Counted from the stretch's first letter, positions 24,940 to 33,008 are shown. The stretch is DNA of 37,184 bases from Spirochaetaceae bacterium (GCA_016744925.1 JADGDJ010000019.1:1-37184); one strand, 5' to 3'. Made by a program: numbers and translations. Notes: generated by a model not told the origin, from the sequence alone.

Positions 24940-25377
24940 TCAATCATATTTTTTTCTGATGACTTCATTACAAAGGACGGGTGATATAAATTTTTCCCAC
25001 TCGGCGCTATTCCAGGTTTTTAATTTTTTATGTTCGATAAAATATTTCTGCGGGATGGGATGAGTTCCCGTTATAACAGGAATATCAAAACGGGATTCGA
25101 TATAATTCTTGAAGATTGAGATATGGGGACAAGGGGGATAACCGACAAGAAAACCTGTTGCAAAATGTATGGCTTCCACACCGTTTTTTTTCATCTCTTC
25201 AGGGGTATATTCTATATTACCACCGGGACAACCGCCACAGCTTGTATATCCGGCAATTTCAAGAGGTGTTGTGGCATCATAAATATCAAACGCCCCTTCC
25301 CTATTCTCCAAAGCTCGAAAGCATTTCCCTCCTGCGCAGTTTTTATATCTATCACATACAATAATGGCTACTTTCAT
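24940..25377 (-). CDS. CGGC-domain protein
   Basis: Small cytoplasmic protein of the CGGC family, thought to bind metal or a cluster. It opens MKVAIIVCDRYKNCAGGKCF (Cys8, 14, 19), carries the name motif CGGC at 47-50 and a later GYPPCPHI. Length 145 is typical. AAGGAG lies 5 nt before the ATG. It is divergent from the DUF5320-ORP operon, and its promoter region holds the palindrome variant at 25442-25453, so it probably belongs to the same regulon. Confidence 0.88.
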   Translation of the reverse strand: MKVAIIVCDRYKNCAGGKCFRALENREGAFDIYDATTPLEIAGYTSCGGCPGGNIEYTPEEMKKNGVEAIHFATGFLVGYPPCPHISIFKNYIESRFDIPVITGTHPIPQKYFIEHKKLKTWNSAEWEKFISPVLCNEVIRKKYD

Positions 25378-25441
25378 AACAACTCCTTTCTATCAAGTTC
25401 TTTACAGTAGAACATTATTTCACTGACCTGTCCATTATTAT

Positions 25442-25453
25442 GTGCATATACAT
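25442..25453. promoter_or_regulatory. Operator variant on the CGGC side of the divergent promoter
   Basis: GTGCATATACAT, a 12-bp variant of the palindrome. With its flank it reads GTGCATATACATATTTAAA, repeating 25507-25525 with a single mismatch. On the minus strand it overlaps a possible -10 (AAATAT, 25452-25457) paired with TTGTCA at 25475-25480. Confidence 0.6.
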
Positions 25454-25473
25454 ATTTAAATTTGCTAAAACTG

Positions 25474-25502
25474 TTGACAATAACAATCAGGGTATGTATA
25501 TT
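25474..25502 (+). promoter_or_regulatory. Consensus promoter of the DUF5320-ORP-DUF134 operon
   Basis: Perfect TTGACA (25474-25479), 17-nt spacer, TATATT (25497-25502). The strongest-looking promoter of the island, lying between two operator copies. It predicts a leader of about 88 nt. Confidence 0.75.
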
Positions 25503-25506
25503 TAGC

Positions 25507-25518
25507 GTGCATATGCAT
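25507..25518. promoter_or_regulatory. Operator at the start site of the DUF5320-ORP operon
   Basis: GTGCATATGCAT, one base from the perfect palindrome, beginning 4 nt after the -10, the same spacing as at 24506. Expected to block initiation when bound. Confidence 0.7.
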
Positions 25519-25596
25519 ATTTAAAGATAATGATAGTTTCGGTTTTTATGAACTGAAATAGCGCTGAATAGACAAAGTATAACAGGAGGTATTGTT

Positions 25597-25878
25597 ATGC
25601 AGGGTAACAAACAGGGTCCCGAGAATAGAGGACCAAAAACAGGTAGAGGACTGGGATATTGCAATGAGTATGACAGACCGGGTTATGAAAGCAATGAAGC
25701 CCCCCAGGGGATGAGAAGAGGGAATGGACCTGGTATGGGCCGCCGTGGAGGCATAGGACCCGGGATGGGTCGCGGGTTCGGAAGAGGACGCGGAATGGGT
25801 TTCAATTCTGATAATAGAAATATTATCGGCAGATTAGAATCTATAGAAAAAAAATTAGAAAAATTGGAGGACAAATGA
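25597..25878 (+). CDS. DUF5320-type Gly/Arg-rich protein with coiled-coil tail
   Basis: The N-terminus GPENRGPKTGRGLGYCNEYD matches the DUF5320 pattern (GPxTGRGxGYC...PGY). The middle is low-complexity Gly-Arg-Met-Pro (about residues 35-67), and the last 25 residues (IIGRLESIEKKLEKLEDK) form a short coiled coil. Function unknown; the family is found next to MinD-type ferredoxin ATPases and NifX-like genes in anaerobes. AGGAGG precedes the ATG. It is first in a seven-gene operon and its stop overlaps the next start (ATGA). Confidence 0.85.
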   Translation: MQGNKQGPENRGPKTGRGLGYCNEYDRPGYESNEAPQGMRRGNGPGMGRRGGIGPGMGRGFGRGRGMGFNSDNRNIIGRLESIEKKLEKLEDK

Positions 25879-26240
25879 TTATAGCGTTATGCAGTACGGG
25901 CGATGCCATGGAATCACCGGTAGATGAGCGGTTTGGAAGAGCTGCCTACTTTCTTTTTTACAATACGATAACATCTGAAATGGTTTCTGTCATCAATGAA
26001 GCTAAAACAGCGAAAGGGGGTGCGGGAGCATTAGCTGTGCAGCTTCTGGTCAACAATAAAGCAGAACTTCTCATAGCACCTGAAGTGGGGCCTCAGGCAT
26101 TGGACGCGCTTAAAAAATTCAAGATTCCCGCGTTTAAACAAGGTGAAAACACAACTCCTGAACTTGCCGTCCTGGCATGGGGTAATGGTTCTCTGGAGAT
26201 GATTAAAGATCCGGGGAACAAAGGGCTGCATAAGGTATAA
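25875..26240 (+). CDS. NifX/ORP-like metal-cluster protein
   Basis: Second PF02579 protein of the island: MIIALCSTGDAMESPVDERFGRAAYF with the family FGRA motif, GGAGALAVQLLVNNKAELLIAPEVGP and PAFKQGENTTPELAVLAW. Length 121 is close to the Desulfovibrio orange protein, which binds a Mo-Cu cluster. Which metal is bound here is not visible. It starts inside the DUF5320 stop (ATGA) and is followed directly, with no gap, by the first MinD/ferredoxin ATPase. Confidence 0.87.
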   Translation: MIIALCSTGDAMESPVDERFGRAAYFLFYNTITSEMVSVINEAKTAKGGAGALAVQLLVNNKAELLIAPEVGPQALDALKKFKIPAFKQGENTTPELAVLAWGNGSLEMIKDPGNKGLHKV

Positions 26241-27095
26241 ATGATGAAGATTGCAGTATTGAGCGGTAAAGGTGGAACGGGGAAAACAACTGTCTCCAAT
26301 AACCTTGCCGCATTGAATTCAGATGCGATTCTGCTGGACTGTGATGTAGAAGAACCCAATAGCCACATCTTTATGAATCCCCGAATAAAGGGGGATGAAG
26401 ATGTGGCTAAAGACTACCCTGTCATAGACGAAGAAAAATGCGTCCATTGCGGGGAATGTGCCAGGTTCTGTCATTACAATGCCATAATTTCAGGACCTTC
26501 TGCCACAATAACCATGAAAGAAATTTGTCACTCATGCAGAGGTTGTGCCCTGGTCTGCCAACATGATGCCATCACATATAAGCAACGGGAGATTGGGAAA
26601 ATTTACAGTGGGACGAGCCGATTTGGAACAGAGCTGGTCTATGGAGAATTGAAAACCGGAGAACTTTCGGGAGTGCCCATAATTAATAAAATAAGGGAAA
26701 TGACCGGAGAAGAACATTCGATACTGATAGATTCTCCTCCCGGTACAGCCTGCTCAACAGTGGCAGCTGTGGAGGACTGCGATTATGCTCTGATTGTCAC
26801 AGAACCGACTCCTTTTGGTGTCAGTGATATGAAAATGGTAGTTGAGATGCTCAGAACCATGAAGATTCCCTTTTCAGTCATAATAAATAAAGCCTGGCTC
26901 GGAGACAGAGAGGTTTACGACTATTGCCGGGAAGAGAATTTGGAAATCCTCGGAGAAATCCCATTCGACAGAGATATTGCGGAAGCTTATTCCACTGGAA
27001 AACTAATTGTCGAATGCGATCCAAAGTACGAGGATATTTTTCAATCACTTTGGAACAAGATTCATTTTATTGGGGAGAGAATCCATGGATGTTAA
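26241..27095 (+). CDS. MinD/ParA-type ATPase with inserted 2x[4Fe-4S] ferredoxin domain (first copy)
   Basis: Deviant Walker A GKGGTGKTT (residues 10-18) and DCDVEEPN near the N-terminus, then a ferredoxin insertion with two complete CxxCxxCxxxC motifs (Cys67/70/73/77 and 96/99/102/106). The ATPase fold resumes with ILIDSPPGTACSTV and ALIVTEPTPFGVSD. This is the architecture of the paired ORP-complex ATPases of Desulfovibrio. It probably moves or builds a metal cluster using ATP. Length 284. A second ATG at 26244 could also be the start. The next gene overlaps by 11 nt. Confidence 0.92.
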   Translation: MMKIAVLSGKGGTGKTTVSNNLAALNSDAILLDCDVEEPNSHIFMNPRIKGDEDVAKDYPVIDEEKCVHCGECARFCHYNAIISGPSATITMKEICHSCRGCALVCQHDAITYKQREIGKIYSGTSRFGTELVYGELKTGELSGVPIINKIREMTGEEHSILIDSPPGTACSTVAAVEDCDYALIVTEPTPFGVSDMKMVVEMLRTMKIPFSVIINKAWLGDREVYDYCREENLEILGEIPFDRDIAEAYSTGKLIVECDPKYEDIFQSLWNKIHFIGERIHGC

Positions 27096-27957
27096 AGAAA
27101 TCGTTGTAATCTCCGGTAAAGGGGGAACGGGAAAAACGACTCTTACCGCTTCTTTAATCCCCTATCTCGAAAATACAGTAGTGGCGGATTGCGATGTCGA
27201 TGCACCGGATCTGCATATACTTCTTCATCCCCGATTGACCAGAACAAGAGAGTTTATCGGCACAAAAAAAGCCACTATTTTTTCAGAAAAATGCTGCGGT
27301 TGCGGAAATTGTATCAATCATTGCCAATTCATTGCCATTAGTCCTGCTTTCATTGTCAATCATTTGAAATGCGAAGGATGCGGGGTGTGTGAACTAGTCT
27401 GTCCGATTGAAGCGGTGTCTCTCCATGATGTAGTGGTGGGAAATATCTACGAAGGTGAAACACCCTACGGGCCTATGATTCATGCTAAGCTGGTCCCGGG
27501 AGAGGAAACGTCCGGGAAACTAGTATCAGAAGTGCGAAATAGAGCCAGAGAAGTAGCCATTGAAAGAGGTTGTTCAAATGTACTTATCGATGGTTCTCCC
27601 GGAATCGGATGTAATGTGATCTCTTCCATTACTGGTGCTTCCATAGTCCTTATTGTCACAGAACCCACATTGTCCGGACTTCACGACTTGAAAAGAGTGA
27701 TGGATATCAGTGAAAGATTTTCCGGAAAGACGTATGTTGTCATCAATAAATATGATCTATCTCTGGATTTAAGTGAACAGATAGAGCAGGAAAGCAATAG
27801 AAGGGGACATTCGGTAATATTGAGATTCCCTTTTCATAAAAATATTGTAAAAGCAGTTACTGAAAAAAATATCCCTTCATTAAGTGAAAAGAAACTATTT
27901 GAAAAAGCCCGGTGGGAAGATTTTCTCAGGAAAATATCCGATGGAGTCAAAGTCTGA
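27085..27957 (+). CDS. MinD/ParA-type ATPase with inserted 2x[4Fe-4S] ferredoxin domain (second copy)
   Basis: Paralogue of the preceding ATPase: GKGGTGKTTL (11-20), DCDVDAPDLH, ferredoxin motifs Cys70/73/76/80 and 96/99/102/106, LIDGSPGIGCNV and VLIVTEPTLSGLHD. The ATG at 27085, behind GGGGAGA, is preferred over the upstream open frame from 27007 because it gives a normal N-terminus (MDVKEIVVISGKGG); 290 residues. Overlap with the first copy implies coupled synthesis and probably a heterodimer, as in the ORP complex. Confidence 0.92.
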   Translation: MDVKEIVVISGKGGTGKTTLTASLIPYLENTVVADCDVDAPDLHILLHPRLTRTREFIGTKKATIFSEKCCGCGNCINHCQFIAISPAFIVNHLKCEGCGVCELVCPIEAVSLHDVVVGNIYEGETPYGPMIHAKLVPGEETSGKLVSEVRNRAREVAIERGCSNVLIDGSPGIGCNVISSITGASIVLIVTEPTLSGLHDLKRVMDISERFSGKTYVVINKYDLSLDLSEQIEQESNRRGHSVILRFPFHKNIVKAVTEKNIPSLSEKKLFEKARWEDFLRKISDGVKV

Positions 27958-27969
27958 GAGGTGAATAAG

Positions 27970-28158
27970 ATGAAAGGTAACGGAATGGGTCCGGAGAACA
28001 AAGGTCCCGGGACGGGTAGAAAACTGGGGTTTTGTTACGGCTGGGGTAAATCGGGATACGCCAATGCCGATGTTGCTGGTGCAATAGCTAAACCGGAAGG
28101 ACAATTCGAACATAAGTTAAAAGAACAATCTCACAAAGTTTGTGAACTATCAGTTTAA
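27970..28158 (+). CDS. Short DUF5320-type protein
   Basis: 62 residues: MKGNGMGPENKGPGTGRKLG, then FCYGWGKSGYANADVAG, like the N-terminus of the DUF5320 protein at the head of the operon but without its Gly/Arg repeat. The last residues (EGQFEHKLKEQSHKVCELSV) are helical. The ATG at 27970 has GAGGTG 7 nt upstream; a GTG at 27961 is inside that SD. It lies 12 nt after the second ATPase. Confidence 0.78.
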   Translation: MKGNGMGPENKGPGTGRKLGFCYGWGKSGYANADVAGAIAKPEGQFEHKLKEQSHKVCELSV

Positions 28159-28200
28159 CAAAAACCCAAAAACCATATATAGTATAGCTCTGGAGTAGAT

Positions 28201-28491
28201 ATGCCAAGAAGATGTAAACAGAGAAACTGCCGGAGACTGGATGGTAATAGGAATTTTAAACCGTCGGGGATCCCTGCACGAGAATTGGAAAAGACTGTAT
28301 TAAATCTCGATGAGTTTGAAGCACTTCGTCTATGTGATTATGACGGGTTAAGTCAGATAGAGGCGGGAGAAGCCATGGGAGTATCCCGTGGAACGATACA
28401 GAGACTACTAATTTCCGGAAGAAAAAAAGTGGTCGATGTTCTACTTCACTCAAAAGAGCTGATACTAATCAGTGGAGAAGATGTCCAGTGA
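28201..28491 (+). CDS. DUF134-family HTH protein, probable regulator of the island
   Basis: The 96-residue DUF134 protein opens MPRRCKQRNCRRL and continues LDEFEALRLCDYDGLSQIEAGEAMGVSRGTIQRLL, a sigma-70-region-4-like helix-turn-helix at residues ~50-76. DUF134 members are predicted DNA-binding proteins with few characterised cases. The Cys at 5 and 10 could help bind a metal or cluster. It lies in the operon whose promoter carries the palindromes and is the only obvious DNA-binding protein in the island, so autoregulation is likely (inference). GGAG precedes the ATG. Confidence 0.88.
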   Translation: MPRRCKQRNCRRLDGNRNFKPSGIPARELEKTVLNLDEFEALRLCDYDGLSQIEAGEAMGVSRGTIQRLLISGRKKVVDVLLHSKELILISGEDVQ

Positions 28492-28847
28492 CTCCGGCTG
28501 ATGTCCTGAAAACTCTAGGCAATACTATGGCAATGAAACCGGGAGACTGGTTAGAAGAACAACTGTCAAAGGGAGAAAAGCCTGTTCTCATCGATTTAAG
28601 GGGAAAAGAACTCTGGGAAAAAGGTCATATACAGGGCAGTATTCAGGTTGCGATAAATGATCTCGTAGAAAAAGCTCATCTTCTGATTCCCTCAAAAGAT
28701 TCAACTATCATCTGTATCTGCAATGGGTCAGTACAGTCCGCAATGGCTACTGTCTATCTGAGGACTGAAGATTATTTAAATACTTATAACCTTAGTGGTG
28801 GATATTCTGCGTGGATTCGCAATGAACGACCGATAGAATCAATTTGA
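28488..28847 (+). CDS. Rhodanese-domain protein
   Basis: Single rhodanese domain (119 residues) with PVLIDLRGKELWEKGHIQGS and active-site loop CNGSVQS (Cys78). The Cys could carry a persulfide for sulfur delivery. It starts at a GTG overlapping the DUF134 stop (GTGA), with GGAG upstream, so it closes the ORP-type operon. A role in supplying sulfur to the clusters is suggested by context only. Confidence 0.88.
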   Translation: MTPADVLKTLGNTMAMKPGDWLEEQLSKGEKPVLIDLRGKELWEKGHIQGSIQVAINDLVEKAHLLIPSKDSTIICICNGSVQSAMATVYLRTEDYLNTYNLSGGYSAWIRNERPIESI

Positions 28848-28888
28848 CATTTCATTAAGTCACTTTTATCGAGCTTTACTATTTCTTA

Positions 28889-28917
28889 TTGACATGTTAT
28901 TAAAGTAGTTTTAATAT
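28889..28917 (+). promoter_or_regulatory. Strong promoter of the ArgH-like gene
   Basis: Perfect TTGACA (28889-28894), 17 nt, TAATAT (28912-28917). It gives the lyase gene its own transcription unit, separate from the rhodanese operon. A leader of about 38 nt follows. No GTGCATATGCAC palindrome is present here. Confidence 0.7.
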
Positions 28918-28961
28918 TACGTTAAATATCTTATTGAACAGTAAATAATACGAGGAAAGTC

Positions 28962-30449
28962 ATGCAAAACGAAAAGTTTCCTGCAGCTCCATATAAAAAA
29001 TATCTCATGAATGAGTTATTTAAAAAATCACTTAAGCGTTCTCATAGCTATTACATGCTGGAAGCCCATAAAGCTCACTGTATCATGCTCTCAGAAACAG
29101 GAATTATAACAAAAGATGTAGCGCGGAATATTCTCAAGGCACTATCGATAGTGAATGAAAAGCTAAAGACTTTGAATCTTGATGATTTCACCGGTGAAGA
29201 GGAAGATCTCTATTTCATTATAGAAAAAATAATGATCGACGAAATAGGACTCCAGGATGCTGGAGCACTGCACACGGGCCGCAGTAGAAATGATCTCGGA
29301 CACACAATTTTTCGTATGGCTTTTAGAGATGAACTGATTTCCATTATCGAAGACCTGTCGATTCTAGCTCAGAGCCTCTATGAAAAAGGGATAGAAACCA
29401 GGAAAAGCATAATAACGGCATGGACTCATTGCCAGCCGGCACAGCCCACGACCTATGGACATTATCTTGGAGCTATCCTGGAATCTCTGATCAGGGAACT
29501 GGAACGGTTGATGTTCAATTTTCAATATGTCGATTGTTCCCCCTATGGTTCAGCAGCTATTACGACAACTGGCTTTCCAATCAATAGAGAAACAACAGCA
29601 CAATTATTGGGATTTATCGAACCGGTGATCAACTCATATGGCGGTATCGCTTCTGCTGATTACCTGCTCAATTCCTTAGGCATTATAAAAAGTCTGGCAG
29701 TCCATCTTGGTAAGTTTTCGGTGGACCAGCTCGATTGGGCAAGAATGGAAATTGGGCAGATCATAGTGCCCGATTCATGGGTTCAAAAAAGCTCAATAAT
29801 GCCTCAAAAGAGAAATGCTGTTGTTTTTGAGCATTTAAGGGCACGCTTCAGCGCTATTTCATCACTATGTGATGTTCCCGGAAATTCAATGAAAAATACT
29901 CCCTTTGGTGATATCGACGATATTGAAACTGAATTTCATGAGCATGTTCATGAGATTTTTGACATTATGAAAATAACCATCCCCATGATTTCGGAAATAG
30001 TCAAAGTCATTAAAATCCATCCTGATAATCCCGGTCAAATGATTGACCGCTCCTGTCTTCTGGCGACTGAACTGGCTGACAGCCTTGTGAGAACTGAGGG
30101 AATAAACTTTAAGCAGGCCCACGGCATTGCCGCCGTTGTATCAAAGTACTGTACCGACAATAACATAAGTCTGACTCAGATTCCCGATGATTTGATTTCC
30201 AGGACATTTGAATCAGAAACAGGCTTGAAGATGAAAAATGATAAGGAAAAATTAAAGCAGTTTCTTACACCGGAGTATTTTGTGGAAATACGCACTGTTC
30301 TCGGTGGCCCGTCTCCTGCAGCATTGGATTCTGCCTACAATATTTACGACAAAAAACTAATCGATCTTCGTGGAAAGATACAGAAACAGAGGAATAGACA
30401 TATGGAGGCGTCTGTGGAGATGGAGAGAAGAATTAAGCTTCTGAACTGA
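28962..30449 (+). CDS. Argininosuccinate-lyase-like protein (fumarase/aspartase superfamily)
   Basis: Lyases of this superfamily split off fumarate by beta-elimination. ArgH-type motifs: LHTGRSRND (103-111), WTHCQPAQPTTYGHYL (154-169, His156) and the signature KSSIMPQKRN (276-285, catalytic Ser277/278). Differences from canonical ArgH: Lys for Gly before SSIMPQ, Ala after KRN where Pro is usual, and Leu after RND. At 495 residues it is slightly long. It is not with argG or other arginine genes, but faces an ABC-transporter/amidohydrolase operon, so the substrate may not be argininosuccinate. It overlaps the convergent ROK gene by 17 nt. Confidence 0.85.
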   Translation: MQNEKFPAAPYKKYLMNELFKKSLKRSHSYYMLEAHKAHCIMLSETGIITKDVARNILKALSIVNEKLKTLNLDDFTGEEEDLYFIIEKIMIDEIGLQDAGALHTGRSRNDLGHTIFRMAFRDELISIIEDLSILAQSLYEKGIETRKSIITAWTHCQPAQPTTYGHYLGAILESLIRELERLMFNFQYVDCSPYGSAAITTTGFPINRETTAQLLGFIEPVINSYGGIASADYLLNSLGIIKSLAVHLGKFSVDQLDWARMEIGQIIVPDSWVQKSSIMPQKRNAVVFEHLRARFSAISSLCDVPGNSMKNTPFGDIDDIETEFHEHVHEIFDIMKITIPMISEIVKVIKIHPDNPGQMIDRSCLLATELADSLVRTEGINFKQAHGIAAVVSKYCTDNNISLTQIPDDLISRTFESETGLKMKNDKEKLKQFLTPEYFVEIRTVLGGPSPAALDSAYNIYDKKLIDLRGKIQKQRNRHMEASVEMERRIKLLN

Positions 30450-31626
30450 CCGGAGAAAACTCAAAATCAAACCAATAGCGAAAAACTCTTTCACCGGCAC
30501 CCTGAAGAACAAGATCATTGGAGGGTTTATCCATAACCCGGATCTGAATATCCACCTCTCTAGCGAGATTGGAAAGCTGACGACACCCTTTGCGAATACT
30601 GCTTATCTGATGAGAGAGGATGGATGTCATATTGCCCCCCAGTATGATTTCTTCAGGATTAAATAAATCAAAAAGATCTGCCAGTACTTCACCTATTTTT
30701 TCAATAGTCAGATTCACCCTATCGACTACATCACGTTCTTCGTTCATGTATCGGTTCAGCAACTGTTCTGAATACTTTTTGTTCTTAATTTTTTTAAGAA
30801 GATTTAATTCCCCAAGGTCTTCAGCTATAGAATAGAGAGTTGCAACAGTCCGGAAACAACCGTTTCCGCCGCACTTACAGCTCTTGGAAAACCCTGTAAC
30901 TTTGATGTGTCCCAGTTCACCGGCGAAACCGTTTGTTCCCCGGTACAATTCACCATTGATTATAATTCCGAGACCTATTCCCTGAGTGAAAAATAAAAAT
31001 AACTGATTGTTGACATGACTGGGTAATCCGGCCTGTGATAGCGAAGCGAGATTTGCATCGTTTTCAATGATGAAATGATGTTCCGGTAATTTTTCCTGTA
31101 AATATCGAACGAGGTTAACCCTCTCAAAAATTGAATTGGACGATTGTAGAAGAATCGAAGACTTAGGATCATACACTGCAGAGATACCTATACAGATACC
31201 GATAATTATACGGGCTCCTTCAAGAGAGAGAATACGAATTCCCTCTTCGATCAAATGAAGGATTTCTTCGAGGTTAACAGATTCGGGAATCTCAAAACCT
31301 TTTCGATCAATAATCTTATTGTTCAGATCAAGAATACCCATTTCCATATGGTCGGTTCTGTGGATATCGATTGCAATTGACCAGAGAGAATCCGGTTTAA
31401 ATGTTATCAGGGCAGCTTTACGACCTCCCGTCCTGGCTCCTTTGTCTGAGACCTCCACAAGCCCTGATTCTTCCAGACTTGAGCATATTTTTGAAACTGA
31501 AACGAAACTGAGATGGGATTCTCTAGCCAATTCAGATTTTGTCATCTGACTATTTTCTCTCAAAATATTGTAGATTCTTTTTACATTGAGATCTTTCAGA
31601 TTTACTTTATTTGAAAAGTCCTGCAT
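30433..31626 (-). CDS. ROK-family transcriptional repressor
   Basis: Winged HTH at residues ~13-60 (MTKSELARESHLSFVSVSKI), linker TGGRKAALITF, and a ROK domain with IENDANLASL, GIGLGIIINGELYRGTNGFAGELGH (His240) and the intact zinc motif CKCGGNGC (Cys250, 252, 257). Length 397 from the ATG at 31626, which has GGGAG at usable distance; a GTG directly upstream is too close to it. It is last in the minus-strand transporter operon (60 nt after the desulfidase-like gene) and so is the likely local regulator. Confidence 0.9.
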   Translation of the reverse strand: MQDFSNKVNLKDLNVKRIYNILRENSQMTKSELARESHLSFVSVSKICSSLEESGLVEVSDKGARTGGRKAALITFKPDSLWSIAIDIHRTDHMEMGILDLNNKIIDRKGFEIPESVNLEEILHLIEEGIRILSLEGARIIIGICIGISAVYDPKSSILLQSSNSIFERVNLVRYLQEKLPEHHFIIENDANLASLSQAGLPSHVNNQLFLFFTQGIGLGIIINGELYRGTNGFAGELGHIKVTGFSKSCKCGGNGCFRTVATLYSIAEDLGELNLLKKIKNKKYSEQLLNRYMNEERDVVDRVNLTIEKIGEVLADLFDLFNPEEIILGGNMTSILSHQISSIRKGCRQLSNLAREVDIQIRVMDKPSNDLVLQGAGERVFRYWFDFEFSPVSSEA

Positions 31627-31689
31627 CACTCTCCCTTTCTCCCCGGTTGCAAAATATACTCAAACAGATTATCGATCTAAAATCAAGTC

Positions 31690-33006
31690 TTATATGCAAT
31701 TATCCTTTTTGTATTCTTTCCTGAGAAGGATTTCCACCATAACTTCATCAAATCCCTTCATTCCTTTTTTATGGACAGATTCCAGATTATTCAGCAAGCC
31801 CTTAAAGGAGTCGGAAAACAACCCGGCACCACTATCTATCCTGCAGAGATCCATTGCCAGAAGTGACGATTCAATGGCTACCTGGGAGCTGAGTGAAGTC
31901 TTGAGAGAACACTCTTTTTTAGCTCCTTCGCAGACAATGCCGCCGAGAAATCCCAGAACGAAGTTCATGGACCTCAGAATAGCCTTTTCGTCACCTCCTC
32001 TTGAATACGTAATAGCGGCAGAAGCGGCCATCCCGGCTGCCATGGCACAACCACACATGGGTGTTAATATGCCCGTGGCCTCTTTAATAAAATGAAGAAT
32101 CCCCATACCCAGGGCGGCACACTTGTTATAATCGGATCCGCTGACGGTCTCATTCAATGTGATAAAAAAAGTCAGACCATGATTCCCAGAACCACCGCAG
32201 GCCATAACGGGAATATCGATCCCACCCATGCGCGAATCGGTTGCAGCGGCAACTTTATAGCGACTTCTCATTATTTTAGACGGCCATCCATCACTATCAT
32301 TGTTTTCATATAAATCTTTCAGCCAGCGTCCGATACCGGCACCGGGATTAAGATTCAATCCCGCATCAGCTACGAGAGTATTCGTATCGCGGGCCGAGCT
32401 TAGAAACTGCAGGTCATCATCACTTAATGATCGGACTAGTTCGATCAGGGTCTGAATTCTCGGGACTGTATAGACAGGCTTCTCAAATTGTCCGGGTCTG
32501 CTCAAATCTTGATTTCGAAAAATGGAAACTCCATTATCCTGTATAGAGATCAAATTATCATGTCTGAATTCAATGAGTGATGTCGTCGATTGGTTCTGTT
32601 TAAAAAAAAGCGTAACTTCAATATAAATATGATCGACTCCGGATTTACATTGAATATCAATGGGAATTTTTTTAATTATATTTTCCGCTTCTTCTATGTG
32701 TCCGGTATTGAGATGATTAAAAATAAGAACGCCCTCATCAATATTCCCTTTGACAACACCCAGGGCCGCCGCAAGAGGTATACCGCTCTTTCCTGTGCCG
32801 GGAATGATTACAGACTGGGCATTTTTCAAGATATTTTTGTCGAGGTAGATCTTTATTTTCTCGATAGATCGACCATTCTGAACGGATCCCGCTGCCGCTG
32901 CCCCTAAAGCAATGGCTGCAGGATCTGTGCATCCCACTGTAAGAAGCATTTCCGACTTTATGAGGCCAAGCAGTGTCTCAGAAGATAAAGTTTCAATATT
33001 CTTCAT
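31690..33006 (-). CDS. L-cysteine desulfidase/serine-dehydratase-alpha-like [4Fe-4S] protein
   Basis: Member of the CyuA/YhaM (UPF0597) group of the serine dehydratase alpha family. Visible: LLTVGCTDPAAIALGAA (Cys26), ACGGSGNHGLTFF, TGILTPMCGCAMAAGMAASAA and GGIVCEGAKKECSLK, whose cysteines suit a [4Fe-4S] cluster. Known members convert cysteine to pyruvate, sulfide and ammonia. In this operon the amino-acid-like product could come from the amidohydrolase or the lyase, but the substrate is not known. Length 438 is typical. Only 2 nt separate it from the preceding amidohydrolase gene. Confidence 0.88.
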   Translation of the reverse strand: MKNIETLSSETLLGLIKSEMLLTVGCTDPAAIALGAAAAGSVQNGRSIEKIKIYLDKNILKNAQSVIIPGTGKSGIPLAAALGVVKGNIDEGVLIFNHLNTGHIEEAENIIKKIPIDIQCKSGVDHIYIEVTLFFKQNQSTTSLIEFRHDNLISIQDNGVSIFRNQDLSRPGQFEKPVYTVPRIQTLIELVRSLSDDDLQFLSSARDTNTLVADAGLNLNPGAGIGRWLKDLYENNDSDGWPSKIMRSRYKVAAATDSRMGGIDIPVMACGGSGNHGLTFFITLNETVSGSDYNKCAALGMGILHFIKEATGILTPMCGCAMAAGMAASAAITYSRGGDEKAILRSMNFVLGFLGGIVCEGAKKECSLKTSLSSQVAIESSLLAMDLCRIDSGAGLFSDSFKGLLNNLESVHKKGMKGFDEVMVEILLRKEYKKDNCI

Positions 33007-33008
33007 AT

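Noticed and set aside
24541-26240. A nitrogen-fixation locus because of NifX-like proteins
   Set aside because: No nifH, nifD, nifK, nifE, nifN or nifB is present; these small PF02579 proteins are common in anaerobes without nitrogenase.
27007-27084. Upstream extension of the second MinD-type ATPase
   Set aside because: The extension overlaps the first ATPase gene, lacks an SD and gives an unnatural N-terminus; the ATG at 27085 has a good SD.
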